A DNA stretch of 64,000 nt from Blasia pusilla (Eukaryota; Marchantiophyta; Marchantiopsida; Blasiales). Under the pieces are notes generated by a model. It worked only from the letters and a program-made list of their open reading frames with translations, did no database searches and was not told where the DNA came from. This document shows positions 44,480 to 57,419 of this stretch, piece by piece. A program made the position numbers and the translations under genes. Positions within the stretch are counted from its first letter, which is position 1. Each line of letters opens with the position of its first letter. The stretch covers positions 32,302,001 through 32,366,000 of the forward strand of contig CM114273.1 in NCBI GenBank assembly GCA_050084515.1, written 5' to 3'.

Positions 44480-44800
44480 AAGGTTGCATGTGGACAAATT
44501 CCGTGTCTGTGGACATGTCCATGGACTCACGTGCCTCATATGGAGGGACTTGTCCATATGGGTCCCACCTTTCCCTTCTTTCTCATTCCCTTACTTACCT
44601 TCGTGTTCCATACAAGACCATACTCCCTCATTTATTCCTCCCTCCACCTCCACTCCCTCCTCCCTCATTGCTCCTTTCATCCTTGCCTTACCTTTCATCA
44701 TGGACTAAAAGTGTGGGTCCCACCTCTTGGAACCCATGTCCAAACTTGTCCGTCCATGTCCGTCCTAAGGAAAGACTTGTCCATTTTTTGTACAACCATG
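44480..44800 (-). mobile_element. Mutator-like MITE (GC-poor subfamily), copy 6, reversed
   Basis: 321 bp, homologous to copy 5 in reverse orientation: the pyrimidine-rich interior CCCTTCTTTCTCATTCCC is the complement of copy 5's purine tract. Ends AAGGTTGCATGTGGACAAAT and CCATTTTTTGTACAACCATG. The flanks CATGCATCC (44471-44479) and CATGCGTCC (44801-44809) agree at 8 of 9, which makes this one of the clearest target duplications in the family. Confidence 0.9.
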
Positions 44801-44809
44801 CATGCGTCC

Positions 44810-46020
44810 AAAACCCTTGCGGTCTCGTTTTCCCCCCTCAATGGTTTGTTTCCCATTCCACTCGACTTCGTTACAAGCACATGGGGTTAATCTTGTCATA
44901 CACTAATATGAGATTTTTTATTTGGTTGACCCGTGTACCAATGAACAGGTGACATGTGGCACTTCCCATATTTCTTATAGAAGACCCTAACTTGGATTCA
45001 AAACTTACCTAGGCTATATGTTGAATCAAACCACCTTATCATACCTTTTTTTAATGAATATAGAATCATTAAAAAAAATTTTAAATCATAATATTTTTAT
45101 AAATTCCAACAAGTTTGGGATCCATCCTATAGTCCACTTTTCTTCTTTACGTTGTTTATGAAAAAAATTAGGCTTCAAAGTCTATGGACTCTTGGAGTAT
45201 TCATCAATTTTTTCTTTGTCAACCAATTTAATCATCTCACTTCCATACAAAATTTAGAAAAAAATTCAAAATGTTCAAAATTTTTGAAACCATATATAGA
45301 GAATTCATGCAAGGGGTCACTTTATTGGTATCAACCCATGACATATGAAAAGTCTAGGTTTTTTATTTCAATTTCCCAATGTAAATAGAAATAATAGCAT
45401 AAAAGTCCAACTTTCAAATTTTTATTCCTTTTTCACAACTAAATTTGCATCAATTCTGCATGATTAGGACATGTTCATACATAGCCTGAAAAAGTTTCAA
45501 CATGTTTACTTCTAAGTTAGCCATAGACAAGAGAAAGCTCTTTCACAAAGAAGAAAAAGACTTGAAGTCTCATTCCGATAGGAAGCACAAATTTTTCATA
45601 GAGTTTAAAGTGAAGAATGAAAGTGAATCCGAAATTTGGAGGGACTTATAAAAACACTAGTGTAAGTATGGGTTCAAATTATCTCCCGAAATCACGATTA
45701 ATTCTCAAAATTGTTAGAATGACTTGGAGCCAGAGATCCCGTGACTCAAAGTGCCGAGTGAAAGAGAAGAGGCCTCAATCAGCAAAATGAACAAGCACTC
45801 TCTAGATTATGAAAAACCATGATTGGTCACATTGATGTTTAGAATGTAAAAAATCCATCCTTAAACTTAAAAGTTTTTCCCCAACTCAATTTGTACTGAA
45901 AAAATTCTCATGCCTAGTTTGTATTAGGCTCCACGAAACAAATGGGATTGCCCAGCTCATTTCAAATATGGATGACTTTCTAGTCAGTCAGTCGAACATT
46001 GCCCAGCTATTCACAAGACA
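44810..46020. other. gene-free AT-rich sequence upstream of the possible secreted-protein exon
   Basis: No element or RNA gene is recognised. A TTTCAAATATGG sequence at about 45960 is the only weak TATA-like candidate before the ATG at 46027. Confidence 0.35.
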
Positions 46021-46026
46021 CCAATC

Positions 46027-46326
46027 GTGATGGGTGGAATGGAGGCAGCTCTGGTTTGTCTGCTTGTGGGAGTGTTTTGTGTGGCGGCTTTGAGCGGTGG
46101 CTCAGGAGACTATTTCAAATTCACGGGATCTGAACTTGCCAAACTGCCAGTTTATGTTACGCCGCAAAGCCAACGTGTTGTGTGCAATCGTGGAGACGTT
46201 CCAGGCGTTGGTATCGCAGGGGGTTTCAGCGGCGCTCGCACGGCTTTCGACATTCATCCCGGAGCTCATAATAACATCATGGCTCGGTCAGTGCCAGAAA
46301 TTGCGTTACTTATCAGGAATTTCTAA
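46027..46326 (+). CDS. possible first exon of a secreted protein (unknown family)
   Basis: The 99-codon frame starts MMGGMEAALVCLLVGVFCVA, a good N-terminal signal peptide (charged start, about 13 hydrophobic residues, small residues near 22-27). It continues with SGDYFKFTGSELAKLPVYVT, QSQRVVCNRGDVPGVGIAGG and FSGARTAFDIHPGAHNNIMA. Composition and codon choice look protein-coding up to about residue 87. The final residues SVPEIALLIRNF probably lie beyond a splice donor (GCTCG|GTCAGT at 46287). No downstream exon was found and no family is recognised. It could be a host gene fragment. Confidence 0.45.
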   Translation: MMGGMEAALVCLLVGVFCVAALSGGSGDYFKFTGSELAKLPVYVTPQSQRVVCNRGDVPGVGIAGGFSGARTAFDIHPGAHNNIMARSVPEIALLIRNF

Positions 46327-46399
46327 CGTTCTAAATTTTCTGGTACGTAACTTTAAAATCTTAGAAATTTCTAATACGTAGCTGACATATTTCTTGGGT

Positions 46400-49300
46400 G
46401 TAAGCAAAGCCACAGTCCAACTGCTCAGGCCGGTCAGATCGAGATGTAGGTATTAGGCAACATGAGGGCCAAGGATTGATCATTGATGACTAAATTATGC
46501 CACGACCTTGTTCAAGTTCATTGTTTGGATCGAGGTTATCTGTATAGACCGATTGCAGTTGCGAGGCTGAGAGGTGAAGGGATCGTCTTGAGAAAGAATG
46601 ATATGAGCTGACAAGAAGTCGGAATTGACTAGCTCTCAGTTGGCCACTTGAGTTTTGGACCAGTGTCGTGCGTTCAGCCAGAGAGAAACAATCACAAAGA
46701 GTGAGGTCGGATACCTCTAACTCTACCCGTGGATATCGATCTCGGTAGGACTTTGGTTCCCCTGACTCTTGCGACTGCTTCGACCAGTTCGTCAAGGACG
46801 TGCACTCAAGCTCAGAGTCCAGTTCAAGAATGATGACCACCTTGCAAAATCAGGGACTGTTAGAGCACCAATGGGTTGGCCAGAACTACTATTCCAGAAG
46901 AAAATCGGAGCTCTCTGGCTAGGAGCTAAGAGCTAGGCAACTCTGTGATTGTTTCTCTCTCTCATAGGATATCGATAAAAGTGAGAAAAAAATCGCACCA
47001 GAAGTGTGAAGGATGGCAATAGTTTTGCTTGCTTGATTAAATCTTGCAAGCAAAACTACTCCGTTGGCTATATCGAGGGTACTCATTGAAACTCTACTCT
47101 TCATTTACATAGAAGTACTCTAAGCCCACTTTGGCATATATTGGTACTAGCTCGCAACTTCTTCCCGGTGAGCTATGCAAGGTGTGCATTCACGTCCATT
47201 CCGGTGATTGGTTAAGGGGGCGGCGGAAGATTTAGTGTGACATAATTTCGGAAATGTACGAAGGTATGGTACCCGATTGAATTCTGCTACGGGCACACAC
47301 GGTGTGAAACGTGAAATTGTTGCGAGCGGCACTATTTAGCGTCCTGTCCCAGCTGCCACCTGTTCAAGCTCATGAAACCTCCATGGTCTCGACTGTTAAT
47401 GAAAATAATCCTTAAGCGACGTCGGACTTTGATGGACGGAAACCTAACAAATGATCGAAAGCGTCTCGGGTTCACGGGATGATGGAAGGATCTATGGCGT
47501 GGTGGACGTAGAGTGTGATGGATGAAAACTTTCTGTGTATACCATACCATACACAGAACGAAGTACATGGACGGAGATGATCGATGGCGGAGTCTGGCGG
47601 GTGGATGAAGAATGGAATACCGGATCCGCGGAGCGCAAGAAGAAGGAATACCATAGAAAGATAGGAAAAGGATAGGCAGGGCGAAGAAGGGAGAGTACGA
47701 TGGATGGAGAACTCACCGAAACGGTGCGGAGGTACGCCTCCGTCGGTGGAAGGGAAAGTTAATTGTCCGTCCGTTTCTGGTTTGTCCGCCCTCAGTCAGG
47801 GGTTTTTAGATGGGTCTATGAGACTCAACGCTGTTGGTGGCAAGAAAAGTAAGAGCAGAAATGGAATGGCAGAATGTAGGAGTTTCGTGATATGCAAATT
47901 GAAGAATTAAAACATAAGAATGAAGCGAGAACCCTGGCTGTTTAGCTAGGGTTAAAAGAGTGGTTAAAAGATCCCTGAGATGAGATTGCTCCAAACCTTC
48001 AATTTCGTCCCAGAGCTCTCACGAAAGTGAGGGATGGATCAATTTATCATGGAGTTATGATAAGATTGAAAGGTCGTGTAGTGGAGCTGTCTTGGCTATG
48101 ACTAGTACGACGATCCAGGCACCATGACCGTCTTCATGTGATTGCATGCAGTCGCGCACGACGACGAGATCGTGGTGAGATTGGGCAAAGAAATGGAGCA
48201 TGGGGGAGGAATTTCAATGGAGGAATAAAGGTCTGATGTGCAGAAATTCCAAAGTTTACAAGTGGTCTTGAAGCTTCAACCGAAAGAGATTTCAAGGGCA
48301 GTCAAGGTGCGCCAATTCCAATGACATGACACAAATTACTATCACAAATTTAACGTCCGTTACCTCTTTACCTCATTGATGCTAGATACTCAAGGACTGA
48401 AATTGAAGGAAGTGAGAGTGAAGTGGAGTCAAATCAAGAGAGACTACAGAAAGAAACAAATCTCCATCGGCGGAAGAGATTTCCATTTACAGCAGTCTAG
48501 CCTTCAAACCTTCTAAGAATTCGAGAGTAAGTCAGGGCATCGCGATCGAACGGTTGCGTCCGTTCTCTTGTCAATTGCAGTGGAGTAGAATCCTAAACCC
48601 TCCCATGGCGCCACTGGGGAAGCTCCCTTATACATTGTTTCTGGATTATTTTAGTCGCATGGGATGGTCCTCCACCCTCGATGAAAGCAATGCATAAACA
48701 TTATCCGTAAGCATCGTGAGATGTTAAAAAGCTATCATATGTCATTACGACAAACGTTTCATATATTGCCGTGAAGGCACATAATTTTTAATCACGATAA
48801 ATTTTTGTGATGGGGTCTTACAGATCTTCATTCTCCCGTACGTCCCATGATTTATTTTTATTTTCCTATAAACATATTGGTTTTCAAGGAAACTTTTAGG
48901 ACCAGACTTCAAATCCGGGTTACCTACTTCCGGATTATAGGGACCCCTATTTGACCGGAAATTTCTTAATCACATTTCTAATATGAAAAATATTATTAGA
49001 AAAATATTTTACTGATAGTATCTTATCCTATGCACCACCAATACTATTTAACCAATTTCACATGCCGTTCATAAATTTCCTTCAGATCTTTGGTTCTTCC
49101 TTGATCTCGTTGGTAGTGACTCCAGCGCATTGAGTGCAATAACTGACACCCATATGATTCACTAGTATATATGAAGTAGGTAGCGGCGAAGAGCAGTAAG
49201 CTCGAGATCAAGGCAAGAAAGACAGCTCTAGAAAAGTAGCAGCTTTCCCGTTCATAAATCCATTCAAGCCTACTGGAAAGAGCAAATCAGAGTGGGGTAT

Positions 49301-52300
49301 TGTATGTCTCTTATCTAGCATGTTAATTTAGATGATCGAACCTTCTCGCTGCATGAGAAATCCGGTTGAAACAACTGACTGCATATGAAACGCAAGCGCC
49401 CTACAACTACCCCTAAGATTTCTAGGACTAAGTGAGACGTGTCCAAAATTATCTAATGAGGGTAAAGGTCGTGAACGTTTTCAGTCGAGTCGAAACCACA
49501 CAAGACGCACTCCCTCTTTCATACGGATCATCCCTGGAACGCCATGGCCCTCCTAAGTAGAGGACGAGACGACCCCACCGTCCTCAATGACAAGGGGAGA
49601 ATTGAACTAGAGACCTCTTATGTTTAGCTAACATCTACAGCTGGAGAGAAGGGAAAGAGGTTCTCACTCTATACGGAGCTTGTGCGTGTAGGGATTGATT
49701 GCTTAAGGACGCCGGCTCATAGGTACTACTACGATGATCCTCCACTTGTAAATACCGTCGAAGAATCGTCGTTCATCCAAGCTTACGCCGCCAACTGCAG
49801 CATTGGGGAAATCGTTTGGAAGTTTGGAATGTGATCTTCACATTTATCCCGACAATGAGTAGAACTTTTTGGGAAGGGCGATAAATACCGACCCTAAAGC
49901 GCCCTACACGAAACTGGTTTAACGACCCTAAACTGGTTACGTCCAGCCAGAGGAGATGGTGCTTTGACAAAGTAGGGATTAGATGGACCCAACATCTACA
50001 TTGTGATTGGACAAACTGATACTTATGTAATACCAATAGAGAAAAATAAGTAGAGAATATTTTGTAGTTTGAATTTGAACTTGTCGGATAGAATGTAGAT
50101 TTATTATTAATAAAAAACTTCACTCCATATCACTTATCCTTGTAAAGGGGGAGCCTCTACAAGCTTCTATGAATTCAAATCCAAATCGGGACTAGGCCAG
50201 ACTAATCCCGATTCTATGAAATTGGATAGTGTCTATTCAAATATGAATGGATCGTTCTCGGTTCTCGTGTCCCAAAATTTGGGGCAAGTAGATTTTTTTT
50301 TTTTTGAGTTGGATGCAGTGGAAAGACCTCAATACATTATAAGAAGCTAAGTAAGGAGGACAATTACTAAAAAAAACTAAACTATCATTAACTAGAAGAA
50401 GAAAATATACAATAGAACATTGTTCTTCACATAAACCCTCCTACTTGAAACCGGTGACGCAATTCATAGAATGTGAAAGAATTAAAAAAATGAGTTTTTT
50501 CTTTCATCGATTGTTGGAATTTAAATCGAGCCACGCTGTGCTTTCTCATGACCACTTATTTAAATGAAAGAGAATTAAACATTCCATCATTTATAGCAAT
50601 CGACATTGGATGTTTAGTAAAGCATGTTTATTGTCTAGAAGACAATATATAAAACTATTTTATAAATCTACGTTACTGAAGCTTGTAAGCCAACCGAGTT
50701 CTCATCATTATAGTCCTCATATTCCATACGGCTCCCGACACATGTACACGTACCTCAATTCCCTATGCTTGAAATCCTCCACTTTCTCACAACGTTAGCC
50801 TAAGGATGATAGAGGTGGTAGATCTCTCCACAGTTAAGTTTTCTTGAACATAGGCAACCTCGACCAGTGAGAACTATTCAAAGCAATAAGGAAAGGCCAC
50901 GACGAGGGTTGAAACAAATGCTATGTGATGTGGTAGAAAGTGCCCGACACCATAGATCAATCTACGATATGGAAAAGGCATCTAATTCAATCGGTGGGCA
51001 TCATTCGGCCATAGATAAATGTGACCGACGTACTGTTACATAACGACCGAAACCCCTAGCGATGCGTGTGCACTGATCACACACAAATCCTTCTCTCGGA
51101 AGAATGACATTCTTCATAAACGATCATCCTTTTGCCATGGCTAAGGTGCTTTGTTATCCAGTCCCGTTATTGGGTTTGTTGCTCGTATGAATAGTACACC
51201 CAGATACAACACTATCTTTTTTTCTTGGTAGTAACAAACAATTCTATTCCCGCTAGGTCGTTCTTTACCACCACTGTGATCCCTAAGAGAGCTCCATCAC
51301 TTTGCCAAATCCCTCTCCCCCGTGCCATGCGTCCTCTTTGTATGAGTCCTTTCTCTGCTCTCTAAAACATATCTCGGACATACGGATGACACCAATTTGC
51401 TTATGGGTATTTTCAGGTTTCTCAACCAATTCGATCATTAATTTCAAATTGTTGGATAACGTTACGCTGCAATGCTGTTCATGACAGGGAAGAAACGTCC
51501 TACAGAGCATTTCTACGTCCCTGGAATTCGGTTAGTGCGTCCACGAGTGGGTTTATTCGGAAGAGTGGACTTAGAGCTTGTAGGGGCTGTACTTGATGGT
51601 CAGAATTGAAAATCTTCGCGAGAGCTCAAGAAAGAATGTACGAGAATCTAGAGAGGAAGCCTGAAACTACCACTTGCGTTTCAGTGAAATACAGGATCGT
51701 TTATGGTCCTCTCATCTGTCTGGGCTTCACCAAAAGCAGTCATTTGACATCATCTTGGAGTAAATAATTCTTTTGACTTACTGGAGAGCCAAACGACTAT
51801 ATCAAAAGAACTTTTTTTTGACTATGCGATACCCGCACAAACTGTGTGAGCTCTTATCTAAACTCGGAGTCATGGGAAATCTCATTCAACGTGTTCTCAT
51901 CTGATCTGCATGCAAATCTGCTTGTACTCTTTATCAAGTGATCTCAACTCTAACCTCAGCTTTGATCTGATTGGTGAGTTTAATTTCGATGTTAGCATGC
52001 TGAGTTGGGGTTTAAATTCTAGATGTTGTCGCTTTCTTGCTTGAGCCAACTACGCAAGTCATTCAGTCTTGTACCACGGTTTGGTAAATATTCACATCTC
52101 TTTCTAGGTTTCACAAAAGGATGGGTCTAGTAGATACCATGTGAGCCTCTTTTGAATTCGGATTGTTATATGACAAACAGTCCAATAATCGTTGTGACGG
52201 TATGCATGGAGCTGAGAATTATATTTTGTTTGTGAATCCTATTTAAATTTTCAAAATCCTTTCTTGCAAAGATGCAACTTTTCATAAGAGGTAAAGGAAA

Positions 52301-52700
52301 CAAGTTTCAGTGGATTTGAGTCATGCATGCTTTTTAAGTATACATCTCTCTCCCTCCAAGCTAGATTAATCCCATGGAACTTTAGTGGGACTTTCCACCC
52401 TCTCAACTCCTCCTCTTGGTTGGAGGTTTCATAAGTATATAGACATCATCAACATCCTCCTAGAAAAGTCGCACATGGATTGTAAGAGGTGGGGTCCATA
52501 TTTTACTTCGAATTTCATTGGTAATGGACTAACAAATAACATTAACAGAAAAATGTTGGGAAGTAGTGCATTGATGTAATGTAGGCAATGTAGTAGGAGG
52601 GGAGAGAGGAGAGAGGATAAGAGAGAAATTAGGTTTAAAAATTCAGCCACTTTGGGGGGTCTATCAAGTTAGGTGGATAAGTTCTTTAGGTCATTGGAAG
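46400..52700. other. 6-kb region of distinct, GC-richer composition without recognisable genes
   Basis: GC content and CpG frequency are higher than in flanking DNA. The many short ORFs on both strands (for example 46490-46840 minus, 47704-47910 plus, 49773-50123 minus) show no domain. Text such as GGGGTCTTACAGATC near 48815 and a poly-pyrimidine/poly-purine stretch near 47680 hint at a large decayed LTR element, but no terminal repeats, primer site or pol motifs could be found. I leave it unassigned. Confidence 0.35.
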
Positions 52701-53099
52701 CTAAAGATATGCGTAGACGGAGGGAATGGAGTTAGGCTGAATATAGAGCTTGACGTATGGGGGGTGCCGCAAATGGAAGCACATAGGTGCCCAAGCGTCC
52801 GCGTGAAGACGTGCGTGATAAAGTGGCTGCATGTAAGGAATGGAGAGTTGTGGTTGTGCTCACACGTAGCTGGAGAGAAACAAGGCTTGCATAAATGGGT
52901 GATGAGGAACTAGAGGGACTCAAGGAGTTGAGAATGCTAAGTCCACACTCTGACCAATTGAAATAGGAAAATAGTGCCTCCTCTATCGATTAAACTCACC
53001 AACAACATAGATAATATGGGCTATACCTTGAGAAATATGACTACCACTAAGAGGGTTTCTAGCAATGCCGTGTTCCAAGTCTCGACTTGCCTCAAAAAC

Positions 53100-54330
53100 C
53101 TATTGGCATGGTCTCAATTAGAGAGAGTGCATTCCTTGAGGATCGAGTTAAACCTCTCCCCTATAGCCCCATACATCTCTATGGCTAGGAGGATGAGTTC
53201 ATATTTATGATCAAGTCGACTACAGATATTGGTCTTCTTCATCACCGCCACCTCTCCTTCTAGCAATCTCCCTTGTGTCGTCATATGAGTTTGCACAAAC
53301 TCCCACGTAGGATCCATGACTACAACATTAGCCACCATCACCTCAGCCTCCTATATAAAATAAAGATCAACAAGAATAAGGAAATCTTGCATGGAGTAGT
53401 ACCGCTCTATAAAAAGTGAAGAAATTCTTGTGAGCAATAGAGAACATGATATCGCATATAGCATTGTGACTTGTGAGTGGCAATCCTCTCACTCCCAAGT
53501 AGACAATGTGATCAAGTCAACTACAGATATTGGTCTTCTTCATCGCCGCCACCTCTCCTTCTAGCAATCTCCCTTGTGTCGTCATATGAGTTTGCACAGA
53601 CTCCCACGTAGGATCCATGACTACAACATTAGCCACCATCACCTCAGCCTCCTATATAAAATAAAGATCAACAAGAATAAGGAAATCTTGCATGGAGTAG
53701 TACCGCTCTATAAAAAGTGAAGAAATTCTTGTGAGCAATAGAGAACATGATATCGCATATAGCATTGTGACTCGTGAGTGGCAATCCTCTCACTCCTAAG
53801 TAGAAAATGTGCCAAATGCACATCAAGCCCAATCAAAATTGCATCCCTATAGTGTAGGTAAGTGGTGGAATATAGAAAGCCAAGATAAGGGCTCGAGCCC
53901 CATCGATAAGTCAGCCTCTTATGGTAGAAAGAGAAAATACAAGCCCAAACCTCAATGATAATATTACCATGAGACATAGTGCCTCAAAAAATTGCCTCAA
54001 TGTTAGCTTCCATCAAAGAAGATTGGAGCCTAGAGTACGTCCTAGAGTAACCAAAGATTACTAGTGAGGAAAAAAGTGGGGACAAAACTCTCGCCTCAAC
54101 TAGAAGGGAGATTCTCTATATGCTCTAAGGGAAGATTGTTGTGGGGAGAAGCCGTTATCAACTTGAGATACATAGAGTAGGAGGAGTGGTCTATCCCTAA
54201 CCATGAATCTAGACCAAAGAAGGGGTGCTCCAATGACACAACTTCTTTAAAAACTCCAAGGACGTCACTAAGTTGGGCGAGAGAAGATCTACCCCACCAC
54301 AAGAAATTGGCTAAGAGACATATCTACCAA
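53100..54330 (-). pseudogene. degenerate coding-like region, unknown family
   Basis: Minus-strand frames carry protein-like text: LAQLSDVLGVFKEVVSLEHP (54096-54302), FYHKRLTYRWGSSPYLGFLY with LIGLDVHLAHFLL (53708-53977), and TTQGRLLEGEVAVMKKTNIC with LDHKYELILLAIEMYGAIGE (53114-53341). The frames are separated by stops, and the region contains a 301-bp tandem duplication that repeats part of the text. I do not recognise the family; a decayed retroelement polyprotein is the simplest guess. Confidence 0.3.
53209..53810. repeat. two tandem copies of a 301-bp unit, about 98% identical
   Basis: GATCAAGTC(G/A)ACTACAGATA starts at 53209 and 53510. Only about six differences were seen over the 301-bp unit (for example CACCGCC/CGCCGCC and GACTTGTG/GACTCGTG). 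It is a young duplication within otherwise decayed sequence. Confidence 0.95.
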
Positions 54331-54484
54331 CTAGCTCCTCCACGAAGCATTCTAAGGAGCCGAGTCCTAATAGATCCCTAAATACATGTACGATCTTCCC
54401 ATCAAAAGATCTAGAAAATGACTAGACATCCATACAATTTTAGTCAGATAAATAAGAAGAAATCCTTGGTTTTATCACTAGGGT

Positions 54485-54650
54485 TTATGACTCATATGAG
54501 TCATATATCACCATGAATGACTACAAATTACTAGTTACACGTAGAGACACAAAAGTCAAATTATATCTTCCACATAAATTGAAGAACTATCATGGTTTGT
54601 TGACATGGCATGAAAATATGAGTCATATTAATATGACTGTTATATCATAT
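54485..54650. other. second patch of TGACTCA/GAGTCAT motifs
   Basis: ATGACTCATATGAGTCATAT at 54488 is a palindromic pair, and further GAGTCATATTAATATGACT text follows near 54612. The sequence style matches 10680-11480, suggesting the same repeat family. Confidence 0.5.
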
Positions 54651-54764
54651 AGATGATGTGGCAAGTGATTTGATGATATGGATTAAATGAAAAAAAATTT
54701 GTCCAACCATATGTCCTATCGTGCATTCATCTATTCAAGAAGATGTGATCCTCTACCTGGATCC

Positions 54765-55395
54765 CTCCCACCTTCCATCCATCCATCAATTCTATTTTTC
54801 CCTTTTGATTCCATTCATCCATGGGGCCTCCGCGGCTCCCGCCCTCCATCCGTCCATCAAATATGTTTCTCCATTCTTAGTCCATCCATCCATCAACTCC
54901 TTCTCCATCCAGACTCCATCTGCTAACTTCATCCATCCATTCTTCACCCTCTAAACTCCATCGATCAACCTTGCTCCATCTATTAACCTCATCTGTTCAT
55001 GCATTATGTCCCCCATCTTCTTATGTCTTCATCCACATTCCATCCATCTACTCATGGCACCAATTTTGACAAATGTGGTCTTTTAGAAAATCCGACTTTG
55101 TTCTAATATGATTGTTAGCACACTAGTATATAGTGTAGTGGGAGTATAACTTAGGTTTTACTCTCTATGTCAACCATGTTTATGGCTTAGGGTTTAGAGT
55201 TAATGGGTTAAGGTTAAAGGTTTATGGCTGAGGGTGTGGGGTTGATGTCTTAGTATTGAGGGCTTAGATTAATGACATTTTTCTTGGGTTGAGGGACCAT
55301 CCATCCATTCTTCTCCTTCTAAACTACGTTACTCCATCCATCAACCTTGCTCCATCCTTTCATCACATCCGTCTATGCATTCCATCCCCATCTTC
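54765..55395. repeat. CCAT-rich simple sequence (two blocks)
   Basis: Blocks of imperfect CCATCCATC repeats lie at 54765-55050 and 55297-55395, separated by GTTTAGGG/GGGTTAAGG-rich text. The Ser/His/Pro-rich ORFs across them are composition artefacts. Confidence 0.75.
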
Positions 55396-55499
55396 TTATA
55401 AAGTCTGTACCATGCGCCCCATCTTGGTCGGCCAAAATATGTCTTGTGCAAGATTCAAACATGCGCCATTTGGCCCATAGTGAATTCTCCTACCACTAG

Positions 55500-57400
55500 C
55501 CCACACATTATTATATGTATATGTGAATTTGTTTTAAATATAAATAGAAATATTATTTTTTATTCTAAAAACTTATATTTGTATTATATAGTTTCAAAAA
55601 TAATTCCTAGCTTCATATTCTTTTATTTTTAAGTCTTTAAGTAGCTAAAATTCCATACATAGAATAATAAATAAGAGATTTTAAAACATTAAATCTGTCA
55701 TGTAATCCAATATGATAGTTAAATGGATCATAAAAAGTCCAAAAATAATCTAGTGATTATAAAAGTAGACCATTGGAAAAAAAATCTTATGTTAAATAAG
55801 AAAATTATATTCAATTATTAGTGAGTTGGTGGATGGATATTTTTTAATTCTAACATTTTAATTTTAAAAATAATAATGTCACAAGATGAAAATGAAAATA
55901 CCAATGGTACTTGAAATATTTCCCTTTAAAGTTCCCTATTTTTCTTCCTTTTTTTAATCCTTCTTTCATAAATTATGGAATTTTGTCATAGTATGCACTT
56001 TGGTCTTAAGAACCGAATTAAAAAGAAAATCTTAAAATTACCATCCAAAGAGGCAAGTAAGAATCATATCTCAATTCTTGTCTCACCACGGAAAAGTAAA
56101 TACTAAATCTGAACCGTTTAAGTTCAGATTCGTAGCATCAAGTCTTCCGACTTTTACCTCAATCTAATGGTGGAAACAAATGATGTTTCACGATGGATAT
56201 GAAAATGCTTAGAACATTTAAAATATTTCCACTTAAAGTTCTCATTTTTCTGTTTGTCTCTTCTTTCTTAATCTTTCTCTCTAACCACGAGTTCATAAAT
56301 CATGCTACTTGGTCATAATATTAAATCTGATCTTAGGAGATAAGGCAAAAATGAAAATATTTGAATGATTTTCCAAAGAGGGAATTAAAAATCATAAACC
56401 TTAAATGTGATCTCTTGATTATGGTTTCATCATAAAAGACTAAATGGAAGATCTTACCAAAATCCACTCCTCCAAATTTCACTTCAATCCAATGGTGGGA
56501 GCCACTGATACTTAATATGAAGAAAATACAAAGAAGAATGCTCTTGAAATGTTCACTCAAAGATAATGATTATTCTCATGATTGGTCTTCGTTATTTATG
56601 GAGCCATCACTCAAACTTGCCTAAGGACAAAAAATCATACAATCATTCTTAGACGTATACTTTAAGATGAAGGTAATTTAGAAATTTTAATGAGAAATAT
56701 GGACGTTTCCCCACCAAATGGAATTTAAAGGGAAAATGGATATTTTAATTATAAATTAAAATATTTATTTTTTAAAACAATACGTGTAGATTTGAAATGG
56801 TATTAAATGCCATATGGGCATTCTTCTAGATCTTCATATGACCTCATATGGACGGTTTATGCTGGAAAGTGTTAAGATCTTAGTGAAATATTGCCTCAAT
56901 GTTTCACTCCAAGGGAATGCCTAAAAAACTTTTATCCCAAGACAAATAAGAAACATTATATGATTGGAGGATGAAATCTTTTAAATCATAAATGATTGTT
57001 CATAACTCACAAATATTGGTTAAGTGAAGAGATCTGACTTGTTTAGGACTAAAGGATATTGCTAACTACTTGGGATATAGGCGAATAGTTAGATGAGTAG
57101 CTCAACCCTAAAATGAATGATTAAACTATTTTAGTCATAGATTAAATAAATATTTCGGGCTGTCATTTAAAATTTAGTCAAAAAAATTACACATTTGTAG
57201 TGATAATTAAGAGGTTGGAAAAAATAAGAGGAGAGAATTCGAATAGCAATTTGAGGATCATCAATCCTTTCCAGGTCATCAAGATGTAGCAAATCCTGGG
57301 TAAGAGCCACTACCATATGCTATATACAAGGTGGCCTAGGCCACCTTAAGCTTAATTTAATAATTGAAAAAGATATGGCCTTACCCGGGAAAGATGTTTC
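55500..57400. other. gene-free AT-rich sequence
   Basis: No gene or terminal repeat. Two loosely similar blocks (TATTTCCC(T/A)(T/C)TAAAGTTC at about 55915 and 56225, each followed by TTTTC and CTTCTTT text) suggest an old ~310-bp duplication. Confidence 0.4.
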
Positions 57401-57419
57401 AATCTCCACATCGAATTGC

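Noticed and set aside
55170-55270. GGGTTTAG/GGGTTAAGG text as interstitial telomere repeat
   Set aside because: Units are irregular (GGGTTTAGAG, GGGTTAAGG, GGTTAAAGG) with no consecutive TTTAGGG copies.
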